Shown: piece by piece, positions 58,335 through 64,000 of the stretch
Layout: the number at the start of each line of letters is the position of its first letter
Numbering within the stretch: position 1 is the first letter of the stretch
Source: Kluyvera genomosp. 1
GTDB lineage: Bacteria > Pseudomonadota > Gammaproteobacteria > Enterobacterales > Enterobacteriaceae
DNA: 64,000 nucleotides
NCBI RefSeq assembly: GCF_001266615.1
Contig: NZ_LGHZ01000012.1
Coordinates: forward strand, 62,001 to 126,000
Direction: 5' to 3'
Translations under genes and position numbers: made by a program
The notes under the pieces: model-generated
Database searches by the model: none
Told to the model about the DNA's origin: nothing
Seen by the model: only the letters and a program-made list of their open reading frames with translations

Positions 58335-60203
58335 TTACAGCGTTGGCTTGACCTCGGGTTCATCCTGTGGATTCCCGCTGTGCTTGCCTTCTTCCGTTCC
58401 CTGCCAGCCGTGGCGCTGTACCACCGACAGATGATTACGATCCTCATTGATGATTTCCGTCAGCATCGCACTGGTGCGTTTAAACGCCGCCGCTCGCGAA
58501 GAGGCGTCGTTTTCCGCCATCATCACCATCTCCTCCATCAGCTGCGTATTGAAGCGGCGGAACAGATCGGCCCGTTCGCGGGCTTCATAAGCGCCAAGCC
58601 CTAAAGACTCCAGCGCCAGTCGGCCTGACTTCAGCGCCCCTTCAAAGGTTTCACGTTCCGGTGCTTCTACCCCAGCCTGACGCAGTTGAATATAGTGTTC
58701 AACGTCGCGGGCGCGGGCAATCACCGTCAGATGTGGGAAATGCTCTTTCACAAGCTCCGTCAACTGCAAACTGGCCTGCGGATCGTCGATGGCGTTAATC
58801 AACACTTCCGCTTTTGCCGCCCCTGCAGACTCCAGCAGATCAACACGCGTCGCATCGCCATAGAACACCTTCATATCGAATTTACGCAGCGTATCGACAT
58901 GATCCGGGTCGTGGTCGAGGATGACCATTTTTACGCCGCTGGAGAGCAGCAGACGGCCGGTAATCTGACCAAAACGGCCGAACCCGGCGATAATCACCCG
59001 TGGCTGTTCTTCGTCGATTTCATCCGCTTCACGGGAATCACCGGAACTGGCGCGTTTTTCCAAACGCGTCAGCAATACCAGCAGAATCGGCGTCGCAGCC
59101 ATCGACAGCGCTACTGCCAGCGTCAGCGCTTTTGCCCAGTCCGCATCCAGCACATTCGCCATCTGCGCGGCACCAAAGACCACGAAGGCAAATTCACTGC
59201 CCTGCCCCAGCAGTGCCGCAAACCACAGACGCTGCGAACGCGGGACCTGCAACGGTTTAGCAATAAGCCACAGCAGGAACGACTTAATCACCAGGAAACC
59301 GACCAGCAGCGTAATGATACGCAGCGGGTTATGAATTAATGTCCCGAAATCGATAGACATCCCGACGCCGATGAAGAACAGCCCCAGCAGCAGCCCTTTA
59401 AACGGTTCGATATCGCTTTCCAGCGCGTGGCGATATTCAGAGCTTGCCAGCAGAACCCCGGCCAAAAACGCCCCCATCGCCATCGACAGACCGACCTCTT
59501 CCAGCAGCAGACCAAAGCCAAACACCAGGAACAAGGCTACGGCGCTGAACACTTCGCGCAGCCCGGAACGGGCAACGAAGCGTAACAGCGGTCGCGTAAC
59601 ATAGCGACCCAGGACAACGACCAGCGCCAGCGCCCCGGCGACCTTCAGGGCAGAGAAAGCAAATGCGCCAAGCGTTGTCGAGCCGCCGCTGGTTGCCAGC
59701 AGCGGGATCATCGCCACCAGCGGGATTGCCGCGATATCCTGGAACAGCAGCACCGCAAACGCGCTGCGCCCGACCTGAGTCACCGTCAGATTGCGTTCGT
59801 TCATCGCCTGCATCGCAATGGCGGTCGAAGAGAGCGCCAGCGTCATGCCGATCAGCTCGGCCACCTGCCAGCGCAGGCCAAGGAAAATACAGAAGGCGCC
59901 AATCAACGCGCCGCACAGTACCATTTGCAGCAGGCCGCCACCAAAGACAGATGCGCGCAGCTTCCACAGCCGCTGCGGATCCAGCTCAAGGCCAATGACA
60001 AACAACATCAGCACCACGCCGATTTCCGCAAAGTGCAGAATCGCCTCAGCGTCGGTCACCAGCCGCAGCCCCCAAGGCCCGATAATGCAGCCGGCAATCA
60101 GGTAGCCCAGCACCGAACCCAGCCCCAGACGAACGGCAATGGGCACAATCAGCGCCGCTGACCCGAGATAAATCAGCGCCTGTATGAGCGTATGACTATC
60201 CAT
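58335..60203 (-). CDS. kefC: Glutathione-regulated potassium efflux antiporter KefC
   Basis: KefC is a CPA2 K+/H+ antiporter held closed by glutathione and opened by glutathione adducts, protecting against electrophiles by acidifying the cytoplasm. The ATG at 60203 ([20 protein letters not shown]) gives 622 residues, against 620 in E. coli; a longer ORF start would lie inside kefF. About 12 membrane segments (1-380) precede an RCK/KTN domain from about residue 400 ([20 protein letters not shown]). The start overlaps the kefF end by 8 nt, coupling channel and ancillary protein. Confidence 0.97.
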   Translation of the reverse strand: MDSHTLIQALIYLGSAALIVPIAVRLGLGSVLGYLIAGCIIGPWGLRLVTDAEAILHFAEIGVVLMLFVIGLELDPQRLWKLRASVFGGGLLQMVLCGALIGAFCIFLGLRWQVAELIGMTLALSSTAIAMQAMNERNLTVTQVGRSAFAVLLFQDIAAIPLVAMIPLLATSGGSTTLGAFAFSALKVAGALALVVVLGRYVTRPLLRFVARSGLREVFSAVALFLVFGFGLLLEEVGLSMAMGAFLAGVLLASSEYRHALESDIEPFKGLLLGLFFIGVGMSIDFGTLIHNPLRIITLLVGFLVIKSFLLWLIAKPLQVPRSQRLWFAALLGQGSEFAFVVFGAAQMANVLDADWAKALTLAVALSMAATPILLVLLTRLEKRASSGDSREADEIDEEQPRVIIAGFGRFGQITGRLLLSSGVKMVILDHDPDHVDTLRKFDMKVFYGDATRVDLLESAGAAKAEVLINAIDDPQASLQLTELVKEHFPHLTVIARARDVEHYIQLRQAGVEAPERETFEGALKSGRLALESLGLGAYEARERADLFRRFNTQLMEEMVMMAENDASSRAAAFKRTSAMLTEIINEDRNHLSVVQRHGWQGTEEGKHSGNPQDEPEVKPTL

Positions 60204-60729
60204 TATTGTGCTCCTCCTGCCAGGCCAGTAGCCGTTGTTTATAGTGTCGCGCTTTCGCCTGCAGCGTCTCTTCATCGCAAATAAACGTGCAGTGCACGGC
60301 AAACGGCGGCAGCCATTTCATACCGCAATAAACAGCGGTGGCTTCCAGCGGCTGTCCCAGCACCTCAAATCCCGGATGTGAGCCAATTTCAAAGTGGCTT
60401 TCACCGCCACCGGTGGTCACGGCCCACATCACGCTTTTACCATGCAGCGCCGTACCGCCGTGGCCGTATGCCCAGCCGTGCGACAGCACTTTATCCAACC
60501 ATAGCTTGAGCAGCGGCGGCGTGCTGTACCACTGCATTGGATGCTGAAGAATAACCAGATCGGCGCGGGACAGCGCCTCCTGCTCAGCGGCGACATCAAT
60601 ATTGAAATCAGGATAGAGGTGATAGAGAGAACGGATTTCCACACCGTCGAGCGTCCTTACCTGCTCAAGCATCCGCTTATTCGCATGCGAGTGATGCGGA
60701 TAAGGATGCGCATAAATAATTAGAATCAT
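60196..60729 (-). CDS. kefF: KefC ancillary quinone reductase KefF
   Basis: KefF is a flavodoxin-fold oxidoreductase that binds KefC and is needed for full efflux activity; it also reduces quinones. It has 177 residues, against 176 in E. coli. The FMN site starts [18 protein letters not shown], and [21 protein letters not shown] and [10 protein letters not shown] complete the NQO-like fold. It is the first gene of kefFC. Confidence 0.97.
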   Translation of the reverse strand: MILIIYAHPYPHHSHANKRMLEQVRTLDGVEIRSLYHLYPDFNIDVAAEQEALSRADLVILQHPMQWYSTPPLLKLWLDKVLSHGWAYGHGGTALHGKSVMWAVTTGGGESHFEIGSHPGFEVLGQPLEATAVYCGMKWLPPFAVHCTFICDEETLQAKARHYKQRLLAWQEEHNNG

Positions 60730-60820
60730 GATTTGCCTGTCTTACTTCATTATTTTACTCCTGAGTTTAGACAGTTAATGATGACACTTACAGGATCAGT
60801 TGGCGTAACCGCAGGAATTG

Positions 60821-60839
60821 GGGGGCATCAAATGCCCCC
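60821..60839. terminator. Stem-loop between the MFS gene and kefF
   Basis: Perfect 8-bp arms GGGGGCAT and ATGCCCCC surround a 3-nt loop, starting 10 bp past the MFS stop. There is no clear T-run. It marks the junction between the core kefFC region and the accessory cassette. Confidence 0.55.
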
Positions 60840-60848
60840 GCAGAGGAC

Positions 60849-62159
60849 TCAGGAAGGTTGATTGGCCGGTTTGTCCGCCACTGGCGGGACATCAGGTGTC
60901 TGGCTCAAATCGCAATTTTTCGGCAGGAAGAAGGTTATGGTCCCGGCAATTATCAGCGAGCCCGCGAGGGCACATACCGCCACGTTTTGTCCGTAAAAAT
61001 AAATCATCACGCCAACCAGATACGGGCCGCAGAAACCACCGAGATTCCCGAGTCCGTTAATCACGCCGCGCGCGCTGCCTGCCACCTCCGGCATCGCGAT
61101 ACGCCCCGGAATCGACCAGAACGGACTGGTTGCCGCTTTGAGGAAGAAACCGCACACCACCAGCGCAATATAGGCGGCCACGACATGGTCGCGCAGCACC
61201 ACCGAAGCCAACAGCGCGGCGGCAAAACCGTAGAGCGAGAAGCGTACCCACAGTCGGCGTTTACCGCTGCGATCGCTAAACAGCGAAATGATGTAGATCC
61301 CAGCAAGGGTGGCAACAAAAGGCAGGATAGCCAGCACGCCGACGCTCGCCATATTGGCTCCGGTCAGGTTCTTCAGAATGGTCGGCAGCCACAGCGTGTA
61401 GCCATAGTCCCCGGTCTGGTAGAAGAAGTTCAGCAGCACCAGCTTCATCAATCCGGAATTACGAAACACTTCCCGCACCGGAGCTTTACTGACCGGGGCT
61501 TCTGAACGGCGCGCTTCTCGTTCGGCATGGAGAGCCGTCAGCAAATACTCCCGTTCGCGAGCCGGTAGCCAGCGCGCCTCTTCCGGACGGTCGCTTATCA
61601 TCAGCCACCACACCAGCAGCACGACCAGTGACAGCAGGCCTTCGATGATAAACAACCAACGCCAGTCGAGCGCGGCAATAATCGCCCCGGAGACCGGTGC
61701 CGTTAACATGCCGCCCAGCGGGGCAAACATCATGACAAAGGCATTCGCGCGGCCAATCTCTTTTTCCGGGAACCAGTTACTGATCATCGTCAGTACGACC
61801 GGCAGCATCCCGCCTTCCGAAACGCCCAGAATAAAGCGCAGCACCAGCAGTTGATATTCGTGAGTCACAAAACCGGTCGCGATGGATACTACCGCCCAGG
61901 CCATCAGGGACCAGGCGATAAATCGTTTCCCGCTGCCGTTCACGGCAATACGGCCACCGGGTATTTGCAGGAATAAATAACCAATAAAAAAGATACCGCT
62001 GGCCACACCGGCCATCTGACTGGTAATGCCCAGGTCAGACTCCATCCCGCCGGGCAAGGCAAAACTAATATTAACCCGGTCCATAAACGAAATAATGCAC
62101 GCGATGAGAACAGGCGCAATGATGCGCAGCCAGCGAGTGCCAGGGATTTTCTCATTCAT
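60849..62159 (-). CDS. MFS transporter, anion:cation symporter (ACS) family
   Basis: This is a 12-helix major facilitator of 436 residues. The N-terminus ISFMDRVNISFALPGGMESDLG and GYLFLQIPGGRIAV are typical of the ACS family (hexuronate, galactonate, tartrate and 2-ketogluconate carriers). The loop motif ISLFSDRSGKRRLWV is seen between the halves. It ends in a proline-rich hydrophilic tail. It lies 58 nt downstream of a 2-hydroxyacid dehydrogenase on the same strand, behind a GntR-like regulator. A sugar acid or keto-acid substrate is therefore likely, but I cannot name it. Confidence 0.85.
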   Translation of the reverse strand: MNEKIPGTRWLRIIAPVLIACIISFMDRVNISFALPGGMESDLGITSQMAGVASGIFFIGYLFLQIPGGRIAVNGSGKRFIAWSLMAWAVVSIATGFVTHEYQLLVLRFILGVSEGGMLPVVLTMISNWFPEKEIGRANAFVMMFAPLGGMLTAPVSGAIIAALDWRWLFIIEGLLSLVVLLVWWLMISDRPEEARWLPAREREYLLTALHAEREARRSEAPVSKAPVREVFRNSGLMKLVLLNFFYQTGDYGYTLWLPTILKNLTGANMASVGVLAILPFVATLAGIYIISLFSDRSGKRRLWVRFSLYGFAAALLASVVLRDHVVAAYIALVVCGFFLKAATSPFWSIPGRIAMPEVAGSARGVINGLGNLGGFCGPYLVGVMIYFYGQNVAVCALAGSLIIAGTITFFLPKNCDLSQTPDVPPVADKPANQPS

Positions 62160-62217
62160 AATTCACTCTCTCTATCGAGGGAAGGTCACGCTATTTAAGG
62201 GCGAGAAAAGACAGTCT

Positions 62218-63168
62218 TTAATCAATGGCGTTCGGTAATGGGGCATGATCGAAAAAGGCGGCGACATTATTAAAGACCACCTCGCTCATGCGCTGGCGGG
62301 TTTCATGGGTGGCGCTCGCCACATGCGGCTGTAAGACGACGTTATCCAGCGCCATCAGTGCCGCCGGAACGTTCGGTTCGTCTTCATAAACATCCAGCGC
62401 AGCACCGGCAATCACGCCATTTTGGAGCGCATGAATTAAGGCCTTTTCATCCACCAGCGTGCCGCGCGCGATATTGATAAGCCACGCGTGTTTCGGCATG
62501 ACGTTAAATACGCTGGCGTCAATAAGCCCGCGATTTGCCGCACCACCAGAGGCAGCAATCACCAGGAAATCACTCTCATGGGCCAGCGTGTGCAGGTCAG
62601 CGCGCCACTGGTAATCAACATGGCTAAGTTTTTTCCGGTCGGTATACAGGATCTCCATATCAAAGCCGTGGGCGCGACGAGCAATGGCCTGGCCGATATT
62701 GCCCATGCCGAAAATACCGATTCGCTTGCCGCTGACCTGAGTCGCCAGTGCCGGGGCCTGCTTGAGCCATTTTCCTTCGCGGACAAATTTGTCGCCCTGA
62801 CAAAGCTGGCGCGCACCGGAGATCAGCAGCCCCATTGCCAGGTCTGCCACATCATTGGTGAGTACGCCGGAGGTGATGGTTACCGCAATTTGATGAGCAC
62901 GGGTATAGTCGAGATCCACCGCGTCAGTGCCGACGCCAAACACGGCTACCAGCCCAACATTCGGCAGTTGTTCAAGTACGGCGTGTGTCACACCAATATC
63001 GCCACGGGTTACCACTGCCTGAACATCATCGCCGACCAGGCGTAAGAACGCCTGCGGGTCAGCCTGTTCGTATAGGCGATGGACCTGAAATGCAGAAGAG
63101 AGTTTATCCAGCAAGCCGTCAACCACCGGAGCAATCAACAACACAGTATTCGGGTTCGCAGTGTTCAT
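62218..63168 (-). CDS. D-isomer-specific 2-hydroxyacid dehydrogenase
   Basis: This is a 316-residue NAD(P)-dependent reductase/dehydrogenase of the D-2-hydroxyacid family (hydroxypyruvate/glyoxylate/2-ketogluconate reductase-like). The Rossmann motif is GIFGMGNIGQAIARRAHGF (about 150-168). The catalytic triad is visible as R235 (INIARGTLVDE), E264 (YEDEPNVP) and H282 (LQPHVASATHE). The ATG has an AGGT ribosome site. It sits between an ACS transporter and a LacI-family regulator, which suggests it reduces an imported 2-keto acid such as a ketogluconate. The exact substrate is inference. Confidence 0.88.
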   Translation of the reverse strand: MNTANPNTVLLIAPVVDGLLDKLSSAFQVHRLYEQADPQAFLRLVGDDVQAVVTRGDIGVTHAVLEQLPNVGLVAVFGVGTDAVDLDYTRAHQIAVTITSGVLTNDVADLAMGLLISGARQLCQGDKFVREGKWLKQAPALATQVSGKRIGIFGMGNIGQAIARRAHGFDMEILYTDRKKLSHVDYQWRADLHTLAHESDFLVIAASGGAANRGLIDASVFNVMPKHAWLINIARGTLVDEKALIHALQNGVIAGAALDVYEDEPNVPAALMALDNVVLQPHVASATHETRQRMSEVVFNNVAAFFDHAPLPNAID

Positions 63169-63244
63169 CGTTTTACCTGTTTGAGAGTTCGTAGATTCGT
63201 TACGCCTATCAAACGGGTTTTCACTGCGTCATTTTGCGATCTGC

Positions 63245-63289
63245 ATCACGCTGGATCGTGTTAGAAATCCGTGTTACGGATGGCGTGAT
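63245..63289. promoter_or_regulatory. Nested inverted repeat upstream of the dehydrogenase gene
   Basis: Outer arms ATCACGC (63245-63251) and GCGTGAT (63283-63289) enclose a perfect inner palindrome ATCCGT-GTT-ACGGAT (63267-63281). It lies about 75-120 bp upstream of the dehydrogenase start. It could be an operator or part of the promoter region of the cassette; no protein is assigned. Confidence 0.4.
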
Positions 63290-63301
63290 CCCTTAGGCAA
63301 A

Positions 63302-63321
63302 AGCCCGAACTGGCGCGGGCT
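63302..63321 (-). terminator. Terminator after the LacI-family regulator
   Basis: Minus-strand arms AGCCCG and CGGGCT with an 8-nt loop are followed by TTTTGCC. It lies 45 bp past the regulator stop, so the regulator and the dehydrogenase-MFS pair are probably separate transcripts. Confidence 0.65.
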
Positions 63322-63365
63322 GGATGACAACAATCACGTAACATAGAACATCAGGCGGGTCGTCG

Positions 63366-64000
63366 TTAGATGGTTTCCCCCATCGACAGACGATAGTGCA
63401 GGTCGACTTTCTCGATAGTCGGTAAGCCTTTTATTTTCTTAATTAAAATCTCGGTGGCGACTTTGCCCATTTCAAAACGCGGCGTCAGTACGCTGGCTAG
63501 ACGCGGGCTGACTATCTGCCCGATCTCCAGCCCATGGAAGCCGGCAATCGCCATCTCTTGCGGAACGTTGATACCCGAGGCGAGGCACTCTTGTAACACA
63601 CCGACTGCCAGGTCATCGTTGGTGCACAAAATGGCATCCATCGCTTTATACATTTGTCGCGCCAGCGTCATCATGCCGGTACCAATCGACACTGAAGAGA
63701 CCTTATTTGGCGCAATTCGTCCGACCGTGAGACCGGCCTCCTCCATCGCTTTGCAGTAGCCCGCATAGCGTTGTTCGTCGCGGATATCTGACATCGATCC
63801 AAAATAGATAATCTGTGTTTTCCCGCTGGCCAGCAGCATGTTGGTCATATCAAATCCGGCGCGATAGTTATCAAACCCAACGTTAATACGCCCGGCGTTA
63901 TCGGAGAGGCCCATCACTTCGGCAATCGGTATTTTCGCCGCCTTCAGGTATTTATCCGCCCGCAGCGTATGCACAGATTCGGTTAACAGTAGCGCTTTCA
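63366..64000 (-). CDS. LacI-family regulator, GntR/IdnR-like (C-terminal part, runs off window)
   Basis: About 211 C-terminal residues of a LacI-family repressor are present; the helix-turn-helix lies beyond base 64000. The ligand-binding core shows VGFDNYRAGFDMTNMLLAS, IIYFGSMSDIRDEQRYAGY, DAILCTNDDLAVGVLQECLA and IAGFHGLEIGQIVSPRLASV. These closely resemble the gluconate-family repressors GntR and IdnR of E. coli and PtxS of pseudomonads. That points to a gluconate- or ketogluconate-related effector. It is followed by a terminator and the dehydrogenase-MFS pair, which it probably controls. Confidence 0.85.
   Translation of the reverse strand, partial: KALLLTESVHTLRADKYLKAAKIPIAEVMGLSDNAGRINVGFDNYRAGFDMTNMLLASGKTQIIYFGSMSDIRDEQRYAGYCKAMEEAGLTVGRIAPNKVSSVSIGTGMMTLARQMYKAMDAILCTNDDLAVGVLQECLASGINVPQEMAIAGFHGLEIGQIVSPRLASVLTPRFEMGKVATEILIKKIKGLPTIEKVDLHYRLSMGETI

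Noticed and set aside
60203-60302. Extended kefC start (33 extra residues)
   Set aside because: It lies inside kefF, has arginine-rich non-homologous sequence, and the ATG at 60203 fits the family and the 8-nt kefF overlap.

Overview
The window is a stretch of enterobacterial chromosome of the Escherichia/Salmonella/Enterobacter/Citrobacter type. Gene content, gene order, protein lengths and operators match that family closely: mra/dcw cluster, cra, ilvIH, leuO, leuABCD, sgrRST, thiBPQ, araCBAD, polB, rapA, lptD-surA-pdxA-rsmA-apaGH, folA, kefFC. It is not E. coli K-12, because leuL, SgrT, the thiB riboswitch, the FtsW N-terminus and the DNA beyond kefF all differ. I cannot fix the genus from sequence alone. 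Almost everything is core genome. I saw no rRNA, tRNA, insertion sequence, prophage or CRISPR array.

Bases 1-19830 (all minus strand) hold the division and cell-wall cluster. In transcription order it reads mraZ, rsmH, ftsL, ftsI, murE, murF, mraY, murD, ftsW, murG, murC, ddlB, ftsQ, ftsA, ftsZ, lpxC, secM, secA, with secA cut by the window edge. Genes are packed with 1-14 nt overlaps or tiny gaps. They make the lipid II precursor, flip or polymerise and crosslink it at the septum, and assemble the Z ring. They are followed by lipid A commitment (lpxC) and the SecM-controlled export ATPase. Upstream of mraZ lie a sigma70-like promoter and three 10-bp-spaced MraZ boxes.

Bases 20424-30617 hold cra, the acetolactate synthase III pair ilvIH, the LysR regulator leuO, an AT-rich intergenic region, the leu leader and attenuator, and leuABCD. 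Bases 30659-37442 hold the sugar-phosphate-stress module (setA, the sRNA sgrS with its internal sgrT ORF, and divergent sgrR). The thiamine ABC importer thiBPQ follows, under a TPP riboswitch whose P3 arm is strongly extended. Bases 37484-43555 hold the DedA protein yabI and the divergent araC / araBAD regulon with CRP and AraC sites.

Bases 43637-57575 (plus strand, except djlA) hold the SOS polymerase polB, rapA, rluA, djlA (minus) and the lptD-surA-pdxA-rsmA-apaG-apaH operon. Bases 57700-60729 (minus) hold folA and the glutathione-gated K+ efflux pair kefC/kefF. From 60849 to the right edge is the only clearly accessory piece: an MFS anion/cation symporter, a D-2-hydroxyacid dehydrogenase and a truncated GntR-type LacI-family regulator. 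It is probably a small sugar-acid or keto-acid catabolic cassette.

No convincing undescribed multi-gene system is present. The best leads are the expanded thiB riboswitch, the right-edge cassette with its nested inverted repeat, and the palindromic repeat inside the araBAD transcript.
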